This document shows positions 1-7,502 of a DNA stretch of 16,829 nt, piece by piece (the stretch's first letter is position 1; every line of letters begins with the position of its first letter). The translations under genes and the position numbers were made by a program. The stretch lies in assembly GCA_036795455.1 (NCBI GenBank), contig DAIRET010000054.1, forward strand, positions 1 to 16,829, in the 5' to 3' direction. The stretch is from DAIRET01 sp036795455 (GTDB taxonomy: Bacteria > Bacteroidota > Ignavibacteria > Ignavibacteriales > Ignavibacteriaceae). The notes under the pieces are model-generated. The model was given only the letters and a program-made list of their open reading frames with translations. It was not told where the DNA came from and did no database searches.

Positions 1-1326
1 TTCAGATACTTCATCATTCAGTTCGTCCAAAGTAAGTGAAACGAAATTAAACAATACCGTTTCGTTTTTCTTCAATCTATAATCATTAAATGAGATTAAA
101 GGATAACTTGAAAGATTGTTTTCTTTGTCTATCCAGTATTCATAATCGTAAATTCTTTTTAAGTTTGGTGGAAGTTCAAAACCAAACTCCTTTTTACCAA
201 GGTAAATAAAATCTGCAGCAGCATCGCTCATAAACCACTTATCTGTAGATTCTTCATATTTATACCCTATCGATTCAAGTGTTCGATAATCCAAAATATC
301 ACATTTGCTGAAATCGGAAATAACTTTCGGTACATTATTCCCACCAATACCTATTAGTTCAATTGATTTTCTTCTGTTGTACTCGAAAGGTCTCAACGGA
401 TTTTCAGTTATATAAATAATCGGTTTATGTTCTTTTCTATTTTTATACCGGTCGGCAAGTGAAATCGCAACGGGAACTTCGAATTCAGGGTCTTCTGTTA
501 ATGAGACACGTATTGTATCGCCTAAACCATCTTCCAGCAAAGCGCCTATTCCTACTGCGGATTTTATTCTACCATCTTCCCCTCCCCCTGCTTCTGTTAC
601 TCCAAGATGGAGTGGATAATTCATCCCCTCAAGTTCCATTCGGTTTACAAGCATTCTGTATGCTTGAACCATTACCTGCGTATTGCTTGCTTTCATAGAG
701 AGGACAATATCATTGTAGTTGAGTTCATTGCATATTCTTAAAAATTCGAGAGCTGATTCAACCATTCCTAACGGTGTATCACCGTAGCGGCTCATTATGC
801 GGTCGGACAGCGAGCCGTGGTTCGTACCGATACGCATTGCAGTTCCGTATTCTTTACAAATTTTCACCAGTGGAGAAAAGCGTTTTCTAATCTTATCTAT
901 TTCCTCTTCATATTGAGCGTCGGTGTATTCAAGTGTTTCAAACCTCTTTTTATCGATATAATTGCCGGGGTTAATTCTTACTTTTTCTACTATTTTAGCT
1001 GCAAGTTCGGCGGCATTAGGAGTAAAGTGAATATCTGCAATAAGCGGAACTTCGTAACCTCTTTTTAAAAGCTCTTTTTTAATTTCCGCAAGATTTTGAG
1101 CTTCTTTAATACTGGGAGCTGTTATTCTAACGTATTCGCACCCGGCATCAACCATTCTGATAGTCTGCTCGACTGTAGCGATTGTATTCATTGTATCGGT
1201 TGTTGTCATGGATTGAATTCTTACCGGATTATTCCCTCCCAGCGGAATTTTCCCTATAAAAACTTCTCTTGTCTTGTATCTTGAATACTCGGTTAAACTA
1301 TTACAATATTTTTTATTTGCTGTCAT
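1..1326 (-). CDS. ispG: 4-hydroxy-3-methylbut-2-enyl diphosphate synthase (IspG/GcpE), long form, C-terminus beyond window
   Basis: IspG makes HMBPP from methylerythritol cyclodiphosphate in the MEP isoprenoid pathway, using a [4Fe-4S] cluster. I translated the minus strand from ATG at 1326: 442 codons stay open to base 1. The N-terminal TIM barrel is clear, with GGNNPVRIQSMTTTDT near residue 30, VRITAP, PLIADIHF, VRINPGN, MRIGTNHGSLSDR and LGVTEAGGGEDGRIKSA. After about residue 280 the protein does not go straight to the Cys-rich iron-sulphur domain. It continues into extra sequence (GIGGNNVPKVISD and beyond), as in the long IspG of Bacteroidota, Chlorobiota, chlamydiae and plants. The cluster-binding cysteines must lie left of the window. 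The ATG overlaps the stop of the upstream DJ-1-like gene (ATGA), with GGAAAG just before it, so the two are probably translationally coupled. Confidence 0.96.
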   Translation of the reverse strand, partial: MTANKKYCNSLTEYSRYKTREVFIGKIPLGGNNPVRIQSMTTTDTMNTIATVEQTIRMVDAGCEYVRITAPSIKEAQNLAEIKKELLKRGYEVPLIADIHFTPNAAELAAKIVEKVRINPGNYIDKKRFETLEYTDAQYEEEIDKIRKRFSPLVKICKEYGTAMRIGTNHGSLSDRIMSRYGDTPLGMVESALEFLRICNELNYNDIVLSMKASNTQVMVQAYRMLVNRMELEGMNYPLHLGVTEAGGGEDGRIKSAVGIGALLEDGLGDTIRVSLTEDPEFEVPVAISLADRYKNRKEHKPIIYITENPLRPFEYNRRKSIELIGIGGNNVPKVISDFSKCDILDYRTLESIGYKYEESTDKWFMSDAAADFIYLGKKEFGFELPPNLKRIYDYEYWIDKENNLSSYPLISFNDYRLKKNETVLFNFVSLTLDELNDEVSE

Positions 1327-1844
1327 TTTCTTTCCATCATATTTAGAATAGCAGATGCAAAATCAACTGCCGCACCAGGACCATTAGCTGTAATAATATT
1401 ATTATGAATAACAACCGGAAAATCTTTAAAGTTACACCTGGAAAAAAGCATTTCCTGTTTTACGGAATTGTGAGAAGTGGCTGGTGTTTCAACCAGAAGT
1501 CCGGCTTTACCAAGTATAAGTGGTGCAGTGCAGATAGCGGCTATTATTTTTTTCTTTGAGTAAAACCGTATCAGTAGTTTGTGTAACACTTTATTATCAA
1601 AATAAATTGAAGCTCCGGAACCCCCGATTAATACAATACCTGAAAAATTATTCTCATTTATATTGAAGAAAGAAACCTCACTTTTAACTTTGAACCCGTT
1701 GTCTCCTGTGCACAAATTATTTGCATCGGAAGTAATAAAAACATTTACTCCCCTTTTTTGAAGATAGTCCCGTATTGTAAAATACTCAACTTCACTGAAA
1801 TCTTTACCGGGAATAAATAATAATATGCTTCTTTTAATTATCAC
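1323..1844 (-). CDS. DJ-1/PfpI-family protein (class I glutamine amidotransferase-like fold)
   Basis: A 173-aa single-domain member of the DJ-1/ThiJ/PfpI superfamily. Members are deglycases, glyoxalases, chaperones or redox sensors, and the exact activity here cannot be told. The nucleophile-elbow cysteine is C105 in AAICTAPLIL. The partner acidic residue is probably E20 in DFSEVEYF, and H125 in ATSHNS matches the DJ-1 active-site histidine region. The family C-terminus ITANGPGAAVDFA (151-163) is present, so the protein looks complete. The start is GTG at 1844: an in-frame TAG lies five codons upstream and no ATG is available. No strong SD is visible. A TAnnTTTG box lies about 27 bases upstream, and the 3' end overlaps ispG by 4 bases, so the pair is one operon. 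A role protecting the oxygen-sensitive IspG would be a guess. Confidence 0.9.
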   Translation of the reverse strand: MIIKRSILLFIPGKDFSEVEYFTIRDYLQKRGVNVFITSDANNLCTGDNGFKVKSEVSFFNINENNFSGIVLIGGSGASIYFDNKVLHKLLIRFYSKKKIIAAICTAPLILGKAGLLVETPATSHNSVKQEMLFSRCNFKDFPVVIHNNIITANGPGAAVDFASAILNMMERK

Positions 1845-1870
1845 AACAATTAGTAGCTAATTTTACATTG

Positions 1871-1878
1871 CAAATATA
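1871..1878 (-). promoter_or_regulatory. TAnnTTTG -7 box for the DJ-1/ispG operon
   Basis: On the minus strand this reads TATATTTG, a full match to the Bacteroidota -7 consensus TAnnTTTG. The expected -33 position is only T-rich (TTTTC). Initiation would fall near 1865, leaving a leader of about 20 bases before the GTG at 1844. This motif arises by chance every 1-2 kb in such AT-rich DNA, so position is the main support. Confidence 0.45.
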
Positions 1879-1966
1879 TCTACAAAAAAACGGTTGAGAA
1901 AATGCCAATCAAAATAAATGGAGATTTAATTAAGAGGGACTACCACTTTAGACGTACTGCCTGTTT

Positions 1967-2000
1967 AAAACAAATAAGCGGAACTAAAAAAGTTCCGCTT
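1967..2000 (-). terminator. Intrinsic terminator of the RRM gene
   Basis: A perfect 10-bp stem (AAGCGGAACT / AGTTCCGCTT, 1976-1985 and 1991-2000) closes a 5-base loop. Read on the minus strand it is followed by ATTTGTTTTAAAC. It lies 30 bases past the RRM stop. The plus-strand side lacks a T-run, so it serves the minus strand. Confidence 0.85.
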
Positions 2001-2029
2001 AACAAAATGTCAGTTTTAATTAAAGACAA

Positions 2030-2356
2030 TTACCAGCTACGGCGTCCACCACTATTGCCACGAGGAGCACCTTTTCCACCGCCGCCTCTTCTATTGCCGC
2101 CGCCTTTTCTATCTGTTTTCTGGCGTGCTTCATTAACTATAAGGTTTTTACCCTTAAATTCTTTAGCGTTTAATTCGTTCATTGCTGTTTGAGCTTCTGT
2201 ATTACCAGCCATTTCGATAAAACCAAAACCTTTTGATTCGCCGCTGAATAAATCACGAATGATTTTTGCACTTCTTACAGTGCCGTATGCTGCAAATAGA
2301 TCTTGAAGTTCGATGTCTGTTACTTCTTTTGCAATGTTACCTACATAAATATTCAT
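2030..2356 (-). CDS. Small RRM-domain RNA-binding protein with Gly/Arg-rich tail
   Basis: A 108-aa protein: one RNA recognition motif (residues 1-78) and a basic glycine-rich tail (84-108). RNP2 is IYVGNI (3-8) and RNP1 is KGFGFIEM (42-49), with the aromatic residues that stack on RNA bases. The tail is rich in GGG and RR, as in cyanobacterial Rbp and Bacteroidota homologues, which are often cold-induced and are thought to act as RNA chaperones. The ATG at 2356 is preceded by AAAGGA at 7-base spacing. There are about 120 bases between the tRNA-Asp terminator and this start, room for its own promoter and a leader, but I find no clean TAnnTTTG box there. A strong terminator follows, so it is probably monocistronic. 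Cold regulation is inferred from the family only. Confidence 0.95.
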   Translation of the reverse strand: MNIYVGNIAKEVTDIELQDLFAAYGTVRSAKIIRDLFSGESKGFGFIEMAGNTEAQTAMNELNAKEFKGKNLIVNEARQKTDRKGGGNRRGGGGKGAPRGNSGGRRSW

Positions 2357-2473
2357 ATTTTTTCCTTTATTGTTAGTTGTTGTGCTTTTTTATTACCAGA
2401 ATACTTAATAGGATTTACCAAAGAAGTAAGACTTAGAGAGTTATTTCAGGTAAAGAGAAAGTATTTAGTCGTC

Positions 2474-2508
2474 TCGTAAAAAAACAAAGCCACATACTTT
2501 GTGGCTTT
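2474..2508 (-). terminator. Intrinsic terminator after tRNA-Asp
   Basis: A 9-bp perfect stem (AAAGCCACA / TGTGGCTTT, 2486-2494 and 2500-2508) has a 5-base loop. On the minus strand it is followed by GTTTTTTTACG. It starts only 4 bases after the tRNA 3' end. Confidence 0.92.
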
Positions 2509-2511
2509 TTG

Positions 2512-2586
2512 CGGGGCCGACGAGACTCGAACTCGCGACCTCCTGCGTGACAGGCAGGCGTTCTAACCAAACTGAACTACGACCCC
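2512..2586 (-). tRNA. tRNA-Asp (anticodon GTC)
   Basis: The minus strand folds as a full cloverleaf of 75 bases. The acceptor stem is GGGGTCG paired with CGGCCCC (one T-G pair), with discriminator G as expected for Asp. The anticodon arm is CCTGC-CTGTCAC-GCAGG with anticodon GTC. The T arm is GCGAG-TTCGAGT-CTCGT. CCA is not encoded. It is a single tRNA gene with its own terminator. Confidence 0.97.
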
Positions 2587-2607
2587 GGATAAAAAACTTC
2601 TTACATT

Positions 2608-2613
2608 ATTATA
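2608..2613 (-). promoter_or_regulatory. Possible -10 box for tRNA-Asp
   Basis: TATAAT on the minus strand lies 22 bases before the first tRNA base. At 17-base spacing upstream is TTAGAA, a poor -35 match. No TAnnTTTG box is present here. Confidence 0.35.
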
Positions 2614-2864
2614 AGAACAAAAAGTATTATTTCTAATTTTTCAAAAATTAGTGTGTAAAAATAGTGGTTTTATCCGAATCATGCAAATTGTTTTTGAAAA
2701 AATATGTTTTCACTGAAACTGTCGGTTCAAAAAAGTGTTTTTCCTCGAACCATGTTCCGGTTGACTGTTTTGAAACTTTAATGCTTTTATTTCCAATAAA
2801 CTGGAATTATCGATGATATTTACTGATTCCAGATGGGAACCGATTTTTTTCAGTTGATAATTAT

Positions 2865-2899
2865 CTTAAATTTGAAACAAATTTTTCATCAAATTTAAG
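2865..2899 (+). promoter_or_regulatory. TAnnTTTG -7 box inside a perfect 10-bp inverted repeat
   Basis: CTTAAATTTG (2865-2874) is repeated inverted as CAAATTTAAG (2890-2899) with a 15-base gap. The left arm contains TAAATTTG (2867-2874), a full TAnnTTTG match, 52 bases before the glycosyltransferase ATG. Each arm would bind the same way on DNA (operator), or the two could pair in the nascent transcript. No good -33 box is visible (T-run at 2844-2850). Confidence 0.45.
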
Positions 2900-2926
2900 C
2901 GAAACAAGGAATACAATCTTTCTATA

Positions 2927-4015
2927 ATGACGGAATTGATACTCGTAATCTCTATTTACCTTATTATTTTTAATAGTGCTCTTGTGTGGAGTCTGAGAAA
3001 ACTATCGAAAGGCAATACTACAGATAAATGCAGTGAGCTTGCCTTATCTGTTGTAATTTCAGTAAAGAATGAAGAAAATAATCTTTCTTCGCTAATAGAG
3101 AAACTGAAGGAACAAAGTTACCCGAGGGAGAGATTCGAGGTTATTTTTGTTGATGATAATTCAACTGATTCCACTTACAGCAGATTGAAAGACTTGATTT
3201 CCGATTTGCCAAATTTTTCTGTATTAAAAGCCGATAACAAAGTTTTTAATGGGAAAAGAGGTGCTTTACAGATCGGTATTGAAAAAGCAAAATTTGAATA
3301 TATTCTAATAACCGATGGAGATTGTAAACCTGACCCGGGATGGATTGCTGCCTGTTATAAAAAGTTCAGCGAGGGATTTGATTTTATTTTCGGTTTGGCT
3401 CCTTTCTTTCAAACTGAAGGTTTTACAAATTCAATTGCATGTTTTGAAAACTTGAGAAGTACCTTCCTTACTTTTTCTGCAGCACAATTAGGGATTCCGT
3501 ATTCTGCAGCAGCAAGGAACTTCGGTTTTAGAAAAATGGCTTTTCATAATATAGGGGGCTTTAATAATACTGTTGATACTATAAGCGGAGACGACGATCT
3601 TCTGCTCAGAGAAGCGGTTAAGAATCGTCTGAATATAGGAATTGTTATTGAAGAAAGTTCATCTGTCTTTTCAAACACAAAAGAAAACCTGAATGAGTAT
3701 TTCAATCAAAAAGCGAGGCATACTTCAACTTCTTACAAGTATTTATTCAAGCATAAGTTGTTTTTAGGATTATGGCACATCCCGAACATTGCGATAATTG
3801 TTGCTTTACCGCTCTATTTTTACTCCCCTTATTTATGGATTATCCCGGCAGTAAAACTAATAATTGATTTAGCCTCTATTGAAACAATTAAAAAGCAAAT
3901 AGGTTACAAGTTCACTATTTGGCAAACGCTATTTTTGCAGGTAGTCTACGAACTATTTCTTATTCTTCATTTAATTAACGCAAAAACAAAAAAAATCGAA
4001 TGGAAAGAGGGATAA
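2927..4015 (+). CDS. Membrane-bound family 2 glycosyltransferase
   Basis: A 362-aa processive-type GT-A glycosyltransferase (GT2), acting at the inner face of the cytoplasmic membrane. One N-terminal membrane helix (residues 4-23) precedes the catalytic domain. That domain has SVVISVKNEENNL (41-53), the nucleotide-sugar DD of VDDNS (75-79), the metal-binding TDGD (129-132), the catalytic acidic GDDD (221-224) and a QxxR[HW] motif as QKARH (261-265). Two or three hydrophobic segments follow (about 286-318 and 334-352). The layout resembles PgaC/IcaA-like and related Bacteroidota enzymes, but it is shorter and the sugar is unknown. The ATG at 2927 has only a distant AAGGA (2906-2910), so SD use is doubtful. 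It stands alone, with a separate promoter box before the next gene. Confidence 0.92.
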   Translation: MTELILVISIYLIIFNSALVWSLRKLSKGNTTDKCSELALSVVISVKNEENNLSSLIEKLKEQSYPRERFEVIFVDDNSTDSTYSRLKDLISDLPNFSVLKADNKVFNGKRGALQIGIEKAKFEYILITDGDCKPDPGWIAACYKKFSEGFDFIFGLAPFFQTEGFTNSIACFENLRSTFLTFSAAQLGIPYSAAARNFGFRKMAFHNIGGFNNTVDTISGDDDLLLREAVKNRLNIGIVIEESSSVFSNTKENLNEYFNQKARHTSTSYKYLFKHKLFLGLWHIPNIAIIVALPLYFYSPYLWIIPAVKLIIDLASIETIKKQIGYKFTIWQTLFLQVVYELFLILHLINAKTKKIEWKEG

Positions 4016-4042
4016 TTCTTTTTCTTTCTCTCTTAAAAAATT

Positions 4043-4050
4043 TATCTTTG
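4043..4050 (+). promoter_or_regulatory. TAnnTTTG -7 box for the nucleoside-salvage operon
   Basis: TATCTTTG matches TAnnTTTG. Initiation would fall around 4055-4059, on top of the ATG at 4059 and about 14 bases before the ATG at 4071, which has GGGA in front. This argues for the 4071 start of cdd. The upstream -33 region is only a pyrimidine run. Confidence 0.45.
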
Positions 4051-4070
4051 AACCCAAAATGGGAATATTT

Positions 4071-4460
4071 ATGAAATACGAATTATTAGCGAAAAAAGCA
4101 GTTGAAGCAAAAACAAAAGCAATGCCTACATATTCAAATTTTCATGTTGGCGCTGCTTTACTTACCGAGGATGAAAAAGTCATAACCGGTTGTAATATTG
4201 AAAGTCCCTCTTACAGTTTAACTATTTGTGCAGAACGAAATGCAATATTTAAAGCGCTGTCGGATGGTGAACGAAAATTCAAAGCAATTGCCGTTGCCGG
4301 GGATTCCCCCGATTATACGGCTCCGTGCGGTGCTTGCAGGCAGGTTATTTCCGATTTATGCGGTGATATTGATGTTGTTCTAATCAATAAAAAAGATGAA
4401 ATTAAAGTATTAAAAATATCCGAGCTTCTCCCATTTGCATTTACTAAAGATGATCTATAA
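4071..4460 (+). CDS. cdd: Cytidine deaminase (small homotetrameric type)
   Basis: Converts cytidine and deoxycytidine to uridine and deoxyuridine in pyrimidine salvage. From ATG 4071 the protein is 129 aa, the usual length of the tetrameric class. The zinc site is complete: CAE (C53, E55 as proton shuttle) and PCGAC (C86, C89). The substrate-binding stretch YSNFHVGAAL (21-30) is also present. An in-frame ATG at 4059 would add four residues, but it sits at the predicted transcription start. 4071 has GGGA 7 bases upstream and gives the normal N-terminus MKYELLAKKA. It is first in the operon cdd-tdk-nupC-punA and is followed after 17 bases by tdk. Confidence 0.96.
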   Translation: MKYELLAKKAVEAKTKAMPTYSNFHVGAALLTEDEKVITGCNIESPSYSLTICAERNAIFKALSDGERKFKAIAVAGDSPDYTAPCGACRQVISDLCGDIDVVLINKKDEIKVLKISELLPFAFTKDDL

Positions 4461-4477
4461 TCACCAAGGAGTTTTTT

Positions 4478-5065
4478 ATGGTTGATATTTATCCCCACTC
4501 TTTCCCGCAGAATACTGGCTGGATTGAAGTAGTTACCGGTTGTATGTTCAGCGGTAAAACCGAGGAATTAATAAGAAGATTAAAAAGAGCAAAAATTGCC
4601 AAATTAAAAGTTATAGTATTCAAACCGAAAATAGATACACGGTATTCCGAAAGCGAAATAGTTTCTCATAGCGAGCAATCCCTGCCTTCTATTCTTGTTG
4701 AAGATTGCAAAGAAATATTGGAGTTATCGAAAGATGCCCAGGTTGTAGGTATTGATGAAGCGCAGTTCTTCCCGAATGACTTAATAAATATTTGTAATCA
4801 ACTTGCTAACAGCGGGAAAAGAGTAATTGTTGCCGGTCTTGATCAAGATTACCGGGGAATCCCATTCGAGCCTATTCCCCAATTACTTTCCCTGGCAGAA
4901 TACATAACTAAAACATTGGCTATTTGCGTAGTCTGCGGAAATCCAGCAGACAGAACGCAAAGAAAAATTGTTGCATCGGAGAGAGTTGTCGTGGGTGCTT
5001 CGGATATTTACGAAGCAAGATGCAGAGCATGTCATTATATTCCTGATATGAAAGAAGAGGACTAA
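4478..5065 (+). CDS. tdk: Thymidine kinase (type II, zinc-containing)
   Basis: Phosphorylates thymidine to dTMP with ATP. 195 aa, normal for the TK1-like family. The P-loop is GCMFSGKT (21-28), the DEAQFF segment has D93 and the catalytic E94, and the lasso-domain zinc ligands are C150, C153, C182 and C185. A clear AAGGAG (4466-4471) lies 6 bases before the ATG, the best SD in the window. The stop abuts the nupC ATG with no gap, so the two are coupled. The enzyme traps thymidine imported by the neighbouring transporter. Confidence 0.97.
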   Translation: MVDIYPHSFPQNTGWIEVVTGCMFSGKTEELIRRLKRAKIAKLKVIVFKPKIDTRYSESEIVSHSEQSLPSILVEDCKEILELSKDAQVVGIDEAQFFPNDLINICNQLANSGKRVIVAGLDQDYRGIPFEPIPQLLSLAEYITKTLAICVVCGNPADRTQRKIVASERVVVGASDIYEARCRACHYIPDMKEED

Positions 5066-6418
5066 ATGGATTTTTATTCTATGTTTAGAGGAATACTCGG
5101 AATTGCAATAATATTAGGAATTGCTTTCCTTCTTTCTAATAATAAAAGAAATATAAATTGGAAACTTGTGGGAGGAGGTTTACTAATTCAGTTAATCTTC
5201 GCAATACTAATACTTAAAGGAGACTCACTTCGGGAATTCTTTTTTGTTCTCGGCTGGCCCAAAGATTTCTTTAAATGGGTTAGCGGTTTCTTCGTACTAT
5301 TACTAAACTTCACTACAGAAGGAGCAAAATTTGTTTTCGGTGAATTGATCTATCCTCCAGGAGATGAAAAAAGTCTCGGCTTTTTCTTTGCATTCCAGGT
5401 TCTTCCTACTATTATATTCTTTGCAAGCTTGATGTCAATAATGTATTACCTTGGAGTAATGCAGCGAATTGTACAGGGAATGGCTTGGATAATGTCAAGA
5501 GTTATGGGAACAAGCGGGGCGGAATCTTTATCATGTACTGCAAATATTTTTGTCGGTCAAACGGAAGCACCTTTAATGATAAAGCCGTTCATCAAAACAA
5601 TGACTAAAAGCGAACTACTAACAATTATGGTTGGCGGTATGGCAACTATTGCCGGTGGTGTAATGGCGGCATACATACAGATTTTAGGCTCTAATTATTC
5701 GCAAACAATGAATGTTCCTTTGGAGCAGGCACAGCTTATGTTTGCTACGCATCTATTAGGTGCAAGCATTATGGCGGCTCCAGCAGCATTATTGATTTCG
5801 AAGATTATTTTCCCTGAAACTGCCGAACCTGAAACCAAAGGAACAGTTCGAGTAAAAATAGAAAAAAACGCCTCGAATGTAATTGAAGCCGCCGCAAATG
5901 GTGCAAGTGATGGCTTAATGCTCGCACTTAATGTAGGGGCGATGTTGATCGCATTTATCGGGTTGATTGCTTTAATAAACTATTTACTCTTAAATCTCGG
6001 TGATATTGTAGGTATTAATGCATATTTACAGACAAATTTCGGTAACCCGTTAAGTTTCCAGTTGATTATCGGAATGGTTCTCCAATTTGTTGCATTCGGA
6101 ATTGGCGTACCATGGCATGAAGCATTGAACTTCGGCAGTCTTTTCGGTACTAAGATAGTTCTTAATGAATTCGTTGCTTACCTCGATATGGGTAAGATGA
6201 TTCATGAAAAAATTATAACAGACGAAAAAACAATATTAATGGCAACTTATGCTTTATGCGGATTTGCAAACTTTGCTTCTATTGCAATACAACTTGGGGG
6301 ACTTGGACCTATTGCCCCGGAAAGAAAATCCGACCTTGCACAGTTGGGAATTAAAGCAGTAATCGGCGGCTCGCTTGCCACCCTACTTACAGCAACTTTA
6401 GCAGGAATTTTATTCTAA
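5066..6418 (+). CDS. nupC: NupC-family concentrative nucleoside transporter (CNT)
   Basis: An inner-membrane cation-coupled nucleoside importer of 450 aa with about ten hydrophobic segments. Diagnostic CNT motifs are present: GQTEAPL (164-170) for nucleoside contact, NEFVAYLDM (367-375) and GFANFASIAIQLGGLGPIAPE (399-419). Family knowledge places nucleoside- and cation-binding residues in these loops. The ATG follows the tdk stop directly, with GAGG within the tdk end serving as SD. The stop TAA shares its last A with the punA ATG (TAATG). Which nucleosides it prefers cannot be read from sequence, but the flanking enzymes use cytidine, thymidine and purine nucleosides, suggesting broad uptake. 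Confidence 0.96.
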   Translation: MDFYSMFRGILGIAIILGIAFLLSNNKRNINWKLVGGGLLIQLIFAILILKGDSLREFFFVLGWPKDFFKWVSGFFVLLLNFTTEGAKFVFGELIYPPGDEKSLGFFFAFQVLPTIIFFASLMSIMYYLGVMQRIVQGMAWIMSRVMGTSGAESLSCTANIFVGQTEAPLMIKPFIKTMTKSELLTIMVGGMATIAGGVMAAYIQILGSNYSQTMNVPLEQAQLMFATHLLGASIMAAPAALLISKIIFPETAEPETKGTVRVKIEKNASNVIEAAANGASDGLMLALNVGAMLIAFIGLIALINYLLLNLGDIVGINAYLQTNFGNPLSFQLIIGMVLQFVAFGIGVPWHEALNFGSLFGTKIVLNEFVAYLDMGKMIHEKIITDEKTILMATYALCGFANFASIAIQLGGLGPIAPERKSDLAQLGIKAVIGGSLATLLTATLAGILF

Positions 6419-7242
6419 TGATTAATCTTGATTTAATTTACAATGAACTTACCGGTTACTTAACAAATGAAATAAAAGTTAAACCCGATCTTGCTTTAAT
6501 ACTCGGCAGCGGATTAGGTGATTTTGCCGATTCTCTTGAGAAGATTAAAGAGTTTAACACTGCAGATTTACCCGGTTATCCCCACTCAACCGTAGAAGGA
6601 CACAGAGGGAAAATAATTTTATCACGTTATGCAAATAAAACACTCTTGATTTTCCAGGGAAGGATACATCTTTACGAAGGCTACCCGATTGAGCAGTGTA
6701 TTTTACCTGTATTCATTGCAAAGAAAGCAGGATGCAGAAAAATATTGATTACTAATGCCGCAGGTGGAATTAACCAATTTTTTGTTCCCGGTGATTTAAT
6801 GCTGATACAATCCTTTACTGCATTTAATGTTAAAAAAGAATTGACGGGTTTAATTGGATTGGCTGATAATTCGGATAAAGATTTTATGTTGAATACTCCG
6901 TCGAAAGAGATGAATTCAATAATAAAACAAGCAGCGATTGATGAAAAAATCCCGTTGAAAGAAGGAATTTACTGGTTCGGTAAAGGACCGAGTTATGAAA
7001 CGCCTGCAGAAATACAGATGCTGCAACGGTTCAGTATAGATGCAGTCGGAATGTCAACTGTTCATGAATTGGTATATGCTGCAAAACTAAAAATGGAAAC
7101 TGCGGCTATATCATGTATTACAAATCTTGCTGCCGGACTCTCCCCTACTAAACTTTCCCACGCAGAAGTACAGGAAACTGCCGATATGGTTAAAGAGAAA
7201 TTCGAAGCACTTCTAAAAGGAGTTATTAAGAGAATTCACTGA
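6418..7242 (+). CDS. punA: Purine nucleoside phosphorylase (trimeric PNP family)
   Basis: Splits purine nucleosides with phosphate into base and ribose-1-phosphate. 274 aa, as expected. Family motifs are in order: LGSGLGDFAD (29-38, phosphate-binding S31), PGYPHSTVEGHRG (52-64, H62), GRIHLYEGY (81-89, R82 and H84), TNAAGG (112-117), PSYETPAE (191-198, E194 region) and GMSTVHE (211-217). ITNLAAG (234-240) supplies N236, which matches the base-binding Asn. One unusual feature: after PGDLML the family normally has DHIN and NPL, but here the loop reads QSFTAFNVKKELTG (131-144). The start ATG overlaps the nupC stop by one base. It is the last gene of the salvage operon. Confidence 0.93.
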   Translation: MINLDLIYNELTGYLTNEIKVKPDLALILGSGLGDFADSLEKIKEFNTADLPGYPHSTVEGHRGKIILSRYANKTLLIFQGRIHLYEGYPIEQCILPVFIAKKAGCRKILITNAAGGINQFFVPGDLMLIQSFTAFNVKKELTGLIGLADNSDKDFMLNTPSKEMNSIIKQAAIDEKIPLKEGIYWFGKGPSYETPAEIQMLQRFSIDAVGMSTVHELVYAAKLKMETAAISCITNLAAGLSPTKLSHAEVQETADMVKEKFEALLKGVIKRIH

Positions 7243-7274
7243 ATCATTCCCATCCGCTTCAGCAGTTTTTTTTT
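7239..7274 (+). terminator. Weak candidate terminator after punA
   Basis: CTGAA / TTCAG (7239-7243, 7258-7262) could form a short stem with a 14-base loop, followed 3 bases later by nine T's (7266-7274). The stem is weak, but the T-run and position fit the end of the operon. Confidence 0.35.
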
Positions 7275-7338
7275 GAAAGTTTAGTGTTTTTGTGATTTTG
7301 TGGCAGATACACGCTTTTTCCCGTTAAAATAATTTTAA

Positions 7339-7475
7339 TTATTCCCGTCTGCTTTTCTGAAGGATGGCTTCGCAAAGCGGACGGGTAAATAAATCAACCA
7401 CCAACCAATTAGCGGGCTTTAGCCCCATTTTATATACGATTAATACAGCTAAAACTGACGGCAATTATTACAATC
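7339..7475. repeat. Palindromic intergenic repeat, copy 1 (137 bp, with 20-bp insert)
   Basis: The first of two direct copies. It starts with an inverted pair CCCGTCTGCTTT...AAAGCGGACGGG, here split by about 20 extra bases. Next comes a GGGCTTTAGCCC hairpin, then a tail ending GACGGCAATTATTACAATC that is identical in both copies. A degenerate fragment of the same motif (CCCATCCGCTTCAGC) lies at 7250-7264 just after punA. No transposase is in the window. Confidence 0.8.
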
Positions 7476-7502
7476 TTTAGAAACAGTATTATTCTTTCAA
7501 TA

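Larger units (their letters stand above)
2587..2926. other. Gene-free stretch between divergent tRNA-Asp and glycosyltransferase genes
   Basis: About 340 bases of AT-rich DNA with no credible reading frame. It holds the tRNA promoter at the left and the glycosyltransferase promoter/inverted repeat at the right. A 7-bp inverted repeat CTGGAAT...ATTCCAG (2801-2807, 2826-2832) is also present, of unclear meaning. I see no RNA gene. Confidence 0.6.

Noticed and set aside
1902..2192. Proline-rich frame on the plus strand
   Set aside because: It is the antisense shadow of the Gly/Arg-rich tail of the RRM protein and crosses its terminator.
4059..4070. Upstream ATG of cdd
   Set aside because: It lies at the predicted transcription start and adds four residues absent from the usual N-terminus; 4071 has GGGA upstream.
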